Assembly: GCA_937944855.1 (NCBI GenBank)
Contig: CALFAY010000050.1
Coordinates: forward strand, 1 to 33,311
Direction: 5' to 3'
Source: an uncultured Planctomycetota bacterium
GTDB taxonomy: Bacteria; Planctomycetota; Planctomycetia; Gemmatales; HRBIN36
Length of the DNA: 33,311 bases
The notes below the pieces were generated by a model. The model was not told the origin of the DNA, did no database searches, and worked only from the letters and a program-made list of their open reading frames with translations. Below are positions 26,600 through 33,311 of the stretch, piece by piece; position 1 is the stretch's first letter; each line of letters opens with the position of its first letter. The position numbers and the translations under genes were made by a program.

Positions 26600-27799
26600 A
26601 TGTCCGACATTCCGTTGCCTTCTGTCACCGCAGCCTGGGCCGGGGCTGGGGTCGTCTTCCTCCTCGGCGCCCTCGTCTGCGCCTGGCGGTCCTGCTGCGG
26701 CGAGCGGATCGTCATGCCCCGCGGGACCGTGCAGGTAAGCCTGTGGACGGCATATCTGTTGGTCTGGCTGCGACTGGCCATCGGCTGGCATCTAGCTGTC
26801 GAGGGCTATCAGAAGGTCGAATCGGTCGCCCGTGGGCCGACGGAGACCAACAGGCCGTGGAGCAGTGCTGGTTATCTGCGGGAGTCCGTCGGGCCGCTGG
26901 CCCCCTATTTCCGGGCCATCGCCGGCGATCCGGATGAGCAGCTATTGCAGCTGCTAACCGTGAACGATCCCAAGGCCGATCCACCCGCTGAACGGCTCTC
27001 CGATCTGCTCAACGAACAGTGGGAAGGATATTTCAACCGCTTCGTGGAGCATTTCCGCCTGGAAGGCGAACAACGGACCAAGGCCCGCGACGCCTTTGAG
27101 AATCACAAAAACGCCTTGGGGCGGTGGCTGGTCGAAGGCGTGCGGGAAGTGGAGCGTTACTATCCGTCCGGCTCGGTCAAAGTGCCGATGACGACGCCGG
27201 GACGCGTCGCCCTGTACCGGGCCAAGCTCAAGGAACTCCGCGATCTGCTCGACAGGGAACTGCCTGCCTTTGAAAGCGATCTGGGCGGATCGAGGGTATC
27301 GGCTCTCAAGGCCGAAGTGCGCAGACTCCGCAACGAGCTTCAAGCCGATCTCGACGCCCAGTTCGCCGCCATGCGTTCGGCTTTGGAGGCTGCACTCTCT
27401 ACGGAGCAAAAAACCGATCAGGCCCCTCAACCCGTCCAGCCGTCCAACTGGAAACTGACGACCGCAGACTGGTTGATGCGCTGGGGTCTGCTCACGGTTG
27501 GATTGTGTCTGTTGTTCGGATTGCTGACGCGGCCCGCGGCTGTTTTCGGGGCGATCCTTTTGCTGCTCATTTACCTGGCGATGCCGCCGCTGCCGGGCGT
27601 CCCGGAGAATCCGCGTGCCGAGGGGAATTACCTGTTTGTGGACAAGAACCTGATCGAAATGCTCGCCCTGCTGGTCATTGCCTCGACCCGCAGCGGCGAG
27701 TGGTTCGGCTTGGACGGCCTGCTTCGTTTCTTCAATCCGTTTGCCGGTCGGACCGCTGGCATGAAAGCCGCTTCGGAAAATGCTTCCCCGGCATCCTGA
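26600..27799 (+). CDS. DoxX-like membrane protein with large soluble insertion
   Basis: 399 residues from the ATG at 26600; GAGGTGA overlapping the apbE stop is its ribosome binding site, so the longer open frame from 26309 is not the gene. A membrane segment lies at the N-terminus (VTAAWAGAGVVFLLGALVCAW), then the DoxX-like first helix LWTAYLLVWLRLAIGWHLAVEGYQKVES. A charged helical region of about 220 residues is inserted before the remaining helices (WLMRWGLLTVGLCLLFGLLTRPAAVFGAILLLLIYLAMPPLP and NLIEMLALLVIAST). The DoxX family is linked to membrane redox chemistry and quinones, but this form has no tested role that I know of. It precedes the Gfo/Idh/MocA gene by 21 bases. Confidence 0.7.
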   Translation: MSDIPLPSVTAAWAGAGVVFLLGALVCAWRSCCGERIVMPRGTVQVSLWTAYLLVWLRLAIGWHLAVEGYQKVESVARGPTETNRPWSSAGYLRESVGPLAPYFRAIAGDPDEQLLQLLTVNDPKADPPAERLSDLLNEQWEGYFNRFVEHFRLEGEQRTKARDAFENHKNALGRWLVEGVREVERYYPSGSVKVPMTTPGRVALYRAKLKELRDLLDRELPAFESDLGGSRVSALKAEVRRLRNELQADLDAQFAAMRSALEAALSTEQKTDQAPQPVQPSNWKLTTADWLMRWGLLTVGLCLLFGLLTRPAAVFGAILLLLIYLAMPPLPGVPENPRAEGNYLFVDKNLIEMLALLVIASTRSGEWFGLDGLLRFFNPFAGRTAGMKAASENASPAS

Positions 27800-27820
27800 A
27801 ATCAGCCCAGAGGTGAGATC

Positions 27821-29467
27821 ATGGCCCTGGACGTGACCCCGGAACAAAAAGAGATCGGCAAGGCTAACTTCCATCGGGTCGTCGGTCAACGCTACGAATT
27901 GAACCGTCGGGAGTTCATGAAGGGCGTTCTCGCGGCGGGAGCGGTGCTGCCGGTTTCTGCAGCCCTGTATTACGGGTATCAGAAGCTCGACGGTTCGCCG
28001 GTCAAAGCTGGTTTGATCGGAGCCGGGGATGAAGGCGGCGTGCTGGTCGGAGAGCATAACCCGGCTTACCTGGAGTTCGTGGCCTATTCCGACATCCGGC
28101 CCACGAACTGCCGACGCATCTTCGAGGGCGAACCGACCGGACCTCGCAAAGGCTTCAACCGCATCTACGGGGCCGAAGCGAGCAAACGCATCCGCTTCTA
28201 CGAAAATTACCGCGACTTGCTCGAGGACAAGGAAATCGAAGCGGTCGTCATCGCCCTGCCCCTGCACCTTCACGCCCCCGTGGCCATCGAAGCGATGCGG
28301 GCGGGCAAGCACGTTCTGTGCGAAAAGCTCATGGCCTGGAATGTGCAGCAGTGCAAGGAGATGATCCGCGTCGCCGAGGAAACCGACCGCATCCTCTCCA
28401 TCGGCCATCAGCGGCACTACAGCCTGCTTTATGCCCATGCCGTGGAACTGATTCATTCGGGAGACCTGGGCGACATCAAACACATCCGGGCCTTGTGGCA
28501 CCGCAACACGACAACGCCGTGGAATCCTTCGCTGGCCAAGCAGCCGCTGGCCGAAGGCGTCGTGCAGCCGCAGTACCGCGAAGGCTGGTTCCCGCCGATC
28601 TACGCCGAGGACTACGACGCCCTCAAAGACCGCATCAAACAGTTCGGCTACAAGAGCGTGGATGAACTGATCCGCTGGCGGCTCTTTCTCCGCACCGGCG
28701 GCGGACTCATGGCCGAACTTGGCAGCCACCAGCTCGATGCGTGCAGCATCTTTTTGGGCAAGGTGCGGCCCTTGGCGGTCAGCGGCATCGGCGGCAAATA
28801 CTTCTACCGCGATTATCGGGAGGTCGAGGACCACGTCTTCTGCACGTTCGAGTTTCCGGGCAAGAACTACTGGGCCGATCCCGAGCAGACGCAGATCAAG
28901 GACAAGGACGACATCGTGGTCGTCACCTACTCGTCGATCAGCACCAACGGTTTTGAGCCGTATGGCGAGTGCGTCATGGGTTCGCGGGCCAGCATGGTCG
29001 TGTCCCAGGAACAGGAAGTGATGCTCTGGCCGGAACGCGGAGCGGCCAGCCGAAGCACGTCGGTGAGCGTCACCGACGCCCGTAAACCGGCCACGGTGAT
29101 CGACGCTTCCGCGACTACTGGACCGGCCGAGCGGCGGGCCGTCGAGACCGGCGAAAAAGCCCTCGGCGGCACGATCAGCCGCGGCTACCGCGAGGAGATG
29201 GAGGACTTCGCCTACTGCGTGAAGATGTGGCAGCAGGGAGCGGTCGAAGACAAGGACCGGCCCAAGGACGGCAAGGGCCGACCCATTCCCCGCTGCCACG
29301 GCGTGGTGGCGATGGCGGACGCGATCATCGCCCTGACGGCCAACCTGGCCATGCGGGGCACCCCGGACACCGGCGGACGTCCCAGCCGGATCGAGTTCCG
29401 CAAGGAATGGTTCGATCCCCGCAGCGACGAGGTGCCCGACCGGCACATGCATGCCGAAACCGTCTGA
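27821..29467 (+). CDS. Gfo/Idh/MocA family oxidoreductase with Tat-like motif
   Basis: 548 residues; AGAGGTGA lies a few bases before the ATG. A twin-arginine-like motif RREFMKG (29-35) with a hydrophobic stretch after it suggests export in folded form with its cofactor, though the 28-residue leader before RR is long. The Rossmann motif GLIGAGDEGG is at 64-73. The active-region motif, usually EKP, appears as CEKLMA (about 167-172), followed by GHQRHYSLLY. A C-terminal alpha/beta domain follows with GGGLMAELGSHQLDACSIFLG, in which the catalytic-type His is seen. Such proteins act as NAD(P)-linked sugar or inositol dehydrogenases; the substrate here is unknown. Planctomycetes carry many exported copies. 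Confidence 0.85.
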   Translation: MALDVTPEQKEIGKANFHRVVGQRYELNRREFMKGVLAAGAVLPVSAALYYGYQKLDGSPVKAGLIGAGDEGGVLVGEHNPAYLEFVAYSDIRPTNCRRIFEGEPTGPRKGFNRIYGAEASKRIRFYENYRDLLEDKEIEAVVIALPLHLHAPVAIEAMRAGKHVLCEKLMAWNVQQCKEMIRVAEETDRILSIGHQRHYSLLYAHAVELIHSGDLGDIKHIRALWHRNTTTPWNPSLAKQPLAEGVVQPQYREGWFPPIYAEDYDALKDRIKQFGYKSVDELIRWRLFLRTGGGLMAELGSHQLDACSIFLGKVRPLAVSGIGGKYFYRDYREVEDHVFCTFEFPGKNYWADPEQTQIKDKDDIVVVTYSSISTNGFEPYGECVMGSRASMVVSQEQEVMLWPERGAASRSTSVSVTDARKPATVIDASATTGPAERRAVETGEKALGGTISRGYREEMEDFAYCVKMWQQGAVEDKDRPKDGKGRPIPRCHGVVAMADAIIALTANLAMRGTPDTGGRPSRIEFRKEWFDPRSDEVPDRHMHAETV

Positions 29468-29486
29468 GATCTGGGCGGGAAAACGA

Positions 29487-29520
29487 CACGGCGGACGGGA
29501 TCGCGCTCCCGCCCGCCGTG
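29487..29520. terminator. Strong bidirectional terminator hairpin
   Basis: CACGGCGGACGGGA (29487-29500) pairs with TCCCGCCCGCCGTG (29507-29520) with one mismatch in 14 and a 6-base loop. It lies between two convergent genes that end at 29467 and 29536, so it fits a shared terminator. No clear T-tract. Confidence 0.65.
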
Positions 29521-29535
29521 CCTGTCATGGGGGTG

Positions 29536-29904
29536 TCATTCCGCTTTCTTCTTTCCCAGGACCACGATGACTTCCGTGACCACTTCCTTGCCGTCCCGGC
29601 TTTCCTTGCGGACGAGGACGCGCTTGGCCGAGGCGACGTCCTCGATCTTGCCCGGCTTGGTACCGTCCTGGTCCTGAAGGGTGATCCTGGTGTCAGGGGC
29701 AAGTACGAAGCTCATTGTCGCGGCATTGGGATCGTTCTTCTTGCCGGTGCGGATGGTCAGCGTCTTGGTGGCGTTGTCGAACTTTTCCACCAGACCCGGG
29801 GTGCCCTTGCGTGCGGCCTTCTTGTCCGCTTTGTCATCCCCCGTCGCCAGGGCGGTCACACCCAGACCCAGACCCAGCACCAGCACACCACACAAAAGGC
29901 GCAT
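29536..29904 (-). CDS. Small secreted protein of unknown function
   Basis: 122 residues. AAGGAGG lies 8 bases before the ATG. Residues 1-21 (MRLLCGVLVLGLGLGVTALAT) are a signal peptide. The mature part starts with a short acidic and lysine-rich stretch and then has alternating beta-type segments (LVEKFDNATKTLTIRTGKK, MSFVLAPDTRITLQDQDG, VLVRKESRDGKEVVTEVIVVLGKKK). I see no known domain; the pattern resembles small beta-barrel envelope proteins. It stands alone, divergent from the 30093 gene. Confidence 0.7.
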   Translation of the reverse strand: MRLLCGVLVLGLGLGVTALATGDDKADKKAARKGTPGLVEKFDNATKTLTIRTGKKNDPNAATMSFVLAPDTRITLQDQDGTKPGKIEDVASAKRVLVRKESRDGKEVVTEVIVVLGKKKAE

Positions 29905-30019
29905 GGATACACCTCCTTGGGAAGGTTGGGAAACTGTCGGCGACTTAGCCTGGAGCCTGCCTTTTCTTCATGCAGCTCTCATCAGATTCAACCGTGCCGA
30001 CCGAGGCGGGTTCCGCGGC

Positions 30020-30025
30020 TATACT
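30020..30025 (+). promoter_or_regulatory. Possible -10 box for the PII operon
   Basis: TATACT matches five of six consensus positions and lies about 68 bases before the start at 30093. No good -35 partner is visible. If used, it rules out the upstream start at 29970. Confidence 0.3.
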
Positions 30026-30092
30026 GAAAAGCAAGGCACAAGCCGGGCGCGGTCCCGAGGACGAAGCCTTCGCTGAACCGACGGGGAAAACA

Positions 30093-30425
30093 ATGCAAAC
30101 CTGGCAGAGGCGCGACTGGCTGATCTTCCTGATCGCCCTGAGCGGCTGGGCCGGTTTCCTCGGCACCGGACTCGGCGTGCTCAGCATCCGGGACCGCGTC
30201 CGAGAAGCCGAGCGGTACGTCGCCCAGACTGAAGCCGAGATCGAAACGCTTCGTATGCGGTTGCAAACCACGCAACGCCTCAGCGACGAGATGTTCGAGG
30301 CTTCGCAGAAGCTGAATCGGCAGCGCGAGCAGATCATCCGCGGACTGCACGAGAAGATTCGGGACCTCGAAGCCCGCCTGGCCAAATATGAGCCGGTTCC
30401 TCGGACCGAGGAGACGCCGCCATGA
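30093..30425 (+). CDS. Membrane-anchored coiled-coil protein upstream of PII
   Basis: 110 residues from the ATG at 30093; an in-frame ATG at 29970 would add 41 polar residues but lies upstream of the -10-like box. One membrane helix (WLIFLIALSGWAGFLGTGLGVLSI) is followed by a heptad-rich helix (VREAERYVAQTEAEIETLRMRLQ to LHEKIRDLEARLAKYE). Charges suggest a short cytoplasmic N-terminus, with the coiled coil on the other side of the membrane or exposed to it. No known family. It overlaps the PII gene by ATGA, so the two are translated together and the products may work together. Confidence 0.65.
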   Translation: MQTWQRRDWLIFLIALSGWAGFLGTGLGVLSIRDRVREAERYVAQTEAEIETLRMRLQTTQRLSDEMFEASQKLNRQREQIIRGLHEKIRDLEARLAKYEPVPRTEETPP

Positions 30426-30769
30426 AGTTGATCCTGGCCATCATCCAGCCCCACAAGCTCGAGGCCGTCAAGGAAGCGCTCAACCGCGTGCAGGTGTTCC
30501 GCCTGACCGTGGTAGATGTGCAAGGCTTCGGTCGTCAGAAAGGCCACAGCGAAACCTACCGCGGCCACGAACTGCACACGCAACTGCTGCGCAAAATCCA
30601 GTTGCAGATCGCCGTCAACGAGGACTTCGTAGAGCCGACCGTCAACGCCATCATCGAAGCGGGCAGGACAGGTCCGGAGGGCCGCATCGGCGACGGCAAA
30701 ATCTTCATCCTACCGCTCGACGATTGCATCCGCATCCGCACCGGCGAACGGGGACCGGAGGCGATTTGA
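30422..30769 (+). CDS. glnB: PII-type nitrogen regulatory protein
   Basis: 115 residues. PII trimers bind ATP/ADP and 2-oxoglutarate and control ammonium transporters, glutamine synthetase regulation and other targets. The first signature is seen as GFGRQKGHSETYRG and the second as GRIGDGKIFILPLDDCIRIRTGE. The T-loop differs: at the place of Tyr51, the site uridylylated in E. coli (AEY), this protein has Leu (HEL), so uridylylation there is not possible. A three-residue insertion (PEG) precedes RIGDGKIF. No amtB, glnA or glnD is nearby; the partner gene codes for a membrane coiled-coil protein. Confidence 0.9.
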   Translation: MKLILAIIQPHKLEAVKEALNRVQVFRLTVVDVQGFGRQKGHSETYRGHELHTQLLRKIQLQIAVNEDFVEPTVNAIIEAGRTGPEGRIGDGKIFILPLDDCIRIRTGERGPEAI

Positions 30770-30907
30770 ACGCGTTTTCTTGCCAGGCCGTAGGACAGCA
30801 CTGCCCTTCTCGGCTCCGCATCGCCCAGGTAGCAGCATGCTTCAAGAGTACGACTTGACCGAGCATCAGCTCGCAGTCGTTCTTTACCAAGATTTTGCTT
30901 TTTCCTC

Positions 30908-30936
30908 TTGACACACATCTTGACACACACACACAC
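30908..30936. repeat. Tandem TTGACACACA and CA-dinucleotide tract
   Basis: TTGACACACA occurs at 30908-30917 and 30920-30929 and is extended by further CA units to about 30936. Short simple repeats are rare in this sequence. It lies about 100 bases upstream of the Calx-beta gene and may overlap its promoter, since each copy contains TTGACA. Confidence 0.6.
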
Positions 30937-31026
30937 TAGACTGTTGGGTTGAAGTTAGAGTCGATCAAACTTCCCATCGGTTTCTGGGCAGATTCGCAGG
31001 CAACTCATCGTGGAAGGAGGCGGCCC

Positions 31027-31518
31027 GTGGTCCGGCACTTCGCCAAGGCCCCCTGGTGGGTATGGTCCGTCGTCAGTTTATGCGTTATCTGTAGCTTGCT
31101 CTTTGCAGTTTCCGCTCTGAGCCTGTGGCCACGCGCCGAAGCGCAGCATCCAAACCCGGACCCGCAACCGACGGTGTACTTCATCGCATCGAGTTACACG
31201 ATCGGCGAAGCAGACGGGCCAGTCATCATCACGGTGGTCTTAAGGGCGGCGTCGGCACACCCGGTGACGGTCGATTATGCGACGCGGGACGGCACTGCCG
31301 TGGCGGTCGGCTGTCCGCCCGACTACGAGCACACAGAAGGCACGTTGATCTTCGCCCCCGGAGAGACGACGAAGTCTATTGTCATCAACATCATCGACAA
31401 CAAGTATTGTGAACCCACTGAAAGTTTCACACTGGAACTGTCGAATGCCCAGGGTGCCAGTCTGGGCAGTCCGTCGGGGTGTACGATCACGATTCTGGAC
31501 GACGAAGCCTGTCCGTGA
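31027..31518 (+). CDS. Secreted single Calx-beta domain protein
   Basis: 163 residues from a GTG at 31027. AAGGAGG (31014-31020) six bases upstream decides this start over the TTG at 30949. A signal peptide or anchor is seen in WWVWSVVSLCVICSLLFAVSALSLWPRAEAQ. The mature part is one Calx-beta domain: VYFIASSYTIGEADGPVIITVVL, VDYATRDGTAVAVG, DYEHTEGTLIFAPGETTKSIVINI, and SFTLELSNAQGASLGSPSGCTITILDDE. Such domains bind calcium through acidic residues and usually occur in long surface adhesins. A stand-alone domain is less usual. It contains extra Cys (VGCPPDYE, NKYCEP, SGCTI) that could form disulfides. First gene of the right-end cluster. Confidence 0.75.
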   Translation: MVRHFAKAPWWVWSVVSLCVICSLLFAVSALSLWPRAEAQHPNPDPQPTVYFIASSYTIGEADGPVIITVVLRAASAHPVTVDYATRDGTAVAVGCPPDYEHTEGTLIFAPGETTKSIVINIIDNKYCEPTESFTLELSNAQGASLGSPSGCTITILDDEACP

Positions 31519-31615
31519 GCCGGCATGGTTGATGGTTGATGGTGACAACCCGTCCCCGTTTGTAGCAAGCGTAACGACTGGCTGGCGGGAGGCCCCGATC
31601 GGCGGGGCAGGGATC

Positions 31616-32545
31616 ATGGCGGCGGATTGTTCCCCATCTGTGGTGCAGGGCCGGCCCGGTCGGCTGGCCGTTGTGCTGGAGGCAGTCCGCGCCCGGGGAG
31701 TGCCCATTGCTGTCGGCTTGATTCTGATCGTCGCTGCCCTGTTGAAGACGCATCAACTGGCCACCGAGGAGTTGCGTGAGCAGACTTTTCTGACCTCGCG
31801 TGTCTTTTTGACCCTGCTGGTGCTGTACGAAACGGCCCTGGCGGTGGGCCTGTTGAGCGGCATTGCTCCCGGCCTGCTGCGCTGGCTTGCAATCATCACC
31901 TTCGCTGTCTTCTTTGAGGTGTCGTTATATCAAGGGGTGATGAAGTACGGCGGGTGCGGCTGCCTGGGCAAGGTGCATGTCAGTCCCTGGGTCATGCTGG
32001 CGGTGGATAGCCTGGTGCTGGCCGCCCTGGTATTGTGGAGGCCGTCGCCCTCCGTCGGCCGTTCGCTAGGGGATCCCGTGCGTCTGGGTTTAGCGGCGGC
32101 GTTTTATGCCTGGCTCGTCTTTCCTCTGTTGATGCACATTGCTTATTACGCGCCCACGGGCATCATGTACAGTTTGCGTAACGACGAGCGGCTCCGGGTC
32201 TTTGTCACCCTCGACTATAAAGAGGCGCCAACGTCTGAAAAGTTGCTGACCACTCTGGAGCAAGCCACCCGATTGCGCCTGTCCCTGCATCCGCGTCTGG
32301 AATTTGATCCGCAACGCCTCGGACCGCTCAAGGCGACAAACATCCCTGTCTGGTCGGTGATGGAAAACCTGGCTTTAACACAGAAGCATCCGGCCCGCTG
32401 GGACCAAGTTCCGGGGGGCTACGAACTGCGACCAGCGGCCCCGCTGGGCCATGCAGCCGTGCCGTGGCTGCTGTCCGCACTCGGAGTCGCCGGCACGGCG
32501 GCGATCTACCTGTTCGTTCGGCAAAAACGAAACACGGTTTCCTGA
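31616..32545 (+). CDS. MauE-like membrane protein fused to an STN-like domain
   Basis: 309 residues from the ATG at 31616 (AGGG just upstream); an ATG at 31532 would add 28 residues. Four helices form a MauE/DoxX-like part: VPIAVGLILIVAALLKTHQL, FLTLLVLYETALAVGLLSG, WLAIITFAVFFEVSLYQGV and VMLAVDSLVLAALVLW. The conserved GGCGCLG with its Cys-x-Cys pair lies between helices 3 and 4. After a fifth helix comes a soluble part of about 110 residues (VFVTLDYKEAPTSEKLLTTLEQATRLRLSLHP to VPGGYELRP) with STN/secretin-N pattern, and a final helix. MauE is needed for making the disulfide-rich methylamine dehydrogenase subunit; a similar redox role here is inferred. Confidence 0.7.
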   Translation: MAADCSPSVVQGRPGRLAVVLEAVRARGVPIAVGLILIVAALLKTHQLATEELREQTFLTSRVFLTLLVLYETALAVGLLSGIAPGLLRWLAIITFAVFFEVSLYQGVMKYGGCGCLGKVHVSPWVMLAVDSLVLAALVLWRPSPSVGRSLGDPVRLGLAAAFYAWLVFPLLMHIAYYAPTGIMYSLRNDERLRVFVTLDYKEAPTSEKLLTTLEQATRLRLSLHPRLEFDPQRLGPLKATNIPVWSVMENLALTQKHPARWDQVPGGYELRPAAPLGHAAVPWLLSALGVAGTAAIYLFVRQKRNTVS

Positions 32546-32574
32546 ACAACTTCGTGGACGCAAAGGAGCAAGGG

Positions 32575-32964
32575 ATGGACGTGCTGAAGCGGCGGGAGAC
32601 GTGGGCGGTGGTCTTTGCCCTGGCGGCGCTGGTGTTGATTTCGACCCCGGCGGTGTCGCTGGCCGCGGGCCGGTGCGTTTGGGAAGGTCGATGCACGACT
32701 AGAATTGTGCTTGGCGAGAATATGTGTCACTACTGCAACCCCCAGTCGGGGTTCAATCATAGGGATTGGTGTTGTCCCTGTCCGGTGCAGGATTGCATAT
32801 GCTTTTACGATGGTAATCCTGCATGCGTCAATGCCGATTTGATGGTCGGCCCGCGATCGGGGCCTGCGGGAAGCTGCGGCTCCTGTACTGCCCCTAACTT
32901 TATCCATGATGGTAAGTGTAACGACATCGTAGATGGCGTAGGTGATTCGTGTGATGATTGCTGA
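32575..32964 (+). CDS. Small cysteine-rich secreted protein
   Basis: 129 residues from the ATG at 32575, preceded by AAAGGAG. A signal peptide (VVFALAALVLISTPAVSLAAG) leaves about 100 mature residues with 15 cysteines, including MCHYC, WCCPCPVQDCIC, SCGSC and SCDDC. This density suggests several disulfides or bound metal. No known family is recognised; it is not clearly a homologue of the MauA light chain, although the size and Cys content are similar. It begins 29 bases after the MauE-like gene, which may supply oxidising power for its folding. Confidence 0.65.
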   Translation: MDVLKRRETWAVVFALAALVLISTPAVSLAAGRCVWEGRCTTRIVLGENMCHYCNPQSGFNHRDWCCPCPVQDCICFYDGNPACVNADLMVGPRSGPAGSCGSCTAPNFIHDGKCNDIVDGVGDSCDDC

Positions 32965-32976
32965 TGGGAGAAAGCG

Positions 32977-33311
32977 ATGGCCGGGCTATCGTGCGGCCTA
33001 CTGGCAGTGACTCTGGTCTGTTCAAGCGATCCAGACCAGCAGGATTTGGATGGCATGGCTGTCGTAAAAGAGGCGATCCGGGTCCTTTCTCAGTACGAGG
33101 ATTTCGCTCGGTCGGCCTTTGCAGAGTTCGAATACCGTCTTGTGCCAACGGGAGAAAGACAGATTCAACTCCTTGAGCAACTTGCCAGGGAGACTGGGGG
33201 CAAGGTCGGTGCCCGCCAATACATTTACACAGCAGACGACTCCAAGAGCCGTTCCTTTCGAGGTAGTTGGTGGCGAAGCGGTGCCAAGGAGCGCTACGAG
33301 CAGGAATGGCG
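32977..33311 (+). CDS. Start of a secreted or lipid-anchored protein, cut by the window end
   Basis: Open from the ATG at 32977 to the right edge with no stop codon, at least 111 residues. GGGAG six bases upstream and only 12 bases from the preceding stop show it is a real gene of the same cluster. The N-terminus (GLSCGLLAVTLVCSSDPDQQ) is hydrophobic and short, with a Cys at 15; the lipobox is poor, so export is only probable. The rest is charged and helical (AVVKEAIRVLSQYEDFARSAF, RQIQLLEQLARETGG) and then polar. No family recognised. Confidence 0.65.
   Translation, partial: MAGLSCGLLAVTLVCSSDPDQQDLDGMAVVKEAIRVLSQYEDFARSAFAEFEYRLVPTGERQIQLLEQLARETGGKVGARQYIYTADDSKSRSFRGSWWRSGAKERYEQEW

Noticed and set aside
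26954..29452. 832-codon minus-strand frame opposite the DoxX-like and oxidoreductase genes
   Set aside because: It spans two well-supported plus-strand genes and has no recognisable domain.
30556..30936. Minus-strand small protein opposite the PII gene
   Set aside because: It overlaps the PII gene, and its start lies in the CA repeat without a ribosome binding site.

Overview
The window is a GC-rich bacterial chromosome segment with dense genes of core and accessory type. The gene content fits a planctomycete, possibly Gemmataceae-like: an ECF sigma factor paired with a giant anti-sigma-like/alpha-2-macroglobulin fusion, a Tat-motif Gfo/Idh/MocA oxidoreductase behind a DoxX-like protein, a DUF4912 protein, STN-domain proteins, and ATP synthase subunits with added signal peptides. 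The assignment is inference from gene content; no rRNA or tRNA gene was seen.

Layout. (1) 1-347 holds no recognisable gene. (2) 348-5117, minus strand: a UvrD-type helicase fused to an iron-sulfur PD-(D/E)XK nuclease, a small secreted protein with two STN-like domains, and the decayed 5' end of a cas3 gene, the only trace of a lost CRISPR-Cas locus. (3) 5651-15170, plus strand: a secreted TPR/alpha-beta-hydrolase protein whose nucleophile serine is replaced by aspartate, a CPBP intramembrane protease, an ECF sigma factor, and a 1581-residue membrane alpha-2-macroglobulin with an anti-sigma-like cytoplasmic tail. (4) 15241-23735, minus strand: the ATP synthase operon (atpZ-atpI-atpB-atpE-atpF-atpH-atpA-atpG-atpD), ending with nfo (endonuclease IV) where atpC would be expected. 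(5) 24384-29467, plus strand: Rho-N/DUF4912 protein, ApbE flavin transferase, DoxX-like protein and Gfo/Idh/MocA oxidoreductase, tightly packed. (6) 29536-29904, minus strand: a small secreted protein. (7) 30093-30769, plus strand: a membrane coiled-coil protein translationally coupled to a PII protein. (8) 31027-33311, plus strand: Calx-beta protein, MauE-like/STN membrane protein, a 15-cysteine secreted protein, and a new gene cut by the window end.

How the parts may work together. The most interesting unit is 8108-15170. A protease-trap protein is physically joined to an anti-sigma-like domain, next to its probable sigma factor and an intramembrane protease. This suggests, as a hypothesis, a switch that turns attack by an outside protease into a transcription response. 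The MauE-like/Cys-rich pair at the right end resembles the logic of mau operons, in which a membrane redox protein supports disulfide formation in a small Cys-rich partner. The ATP synthase operon is probably complete except for epsilon and carries several lineage-specific additions.
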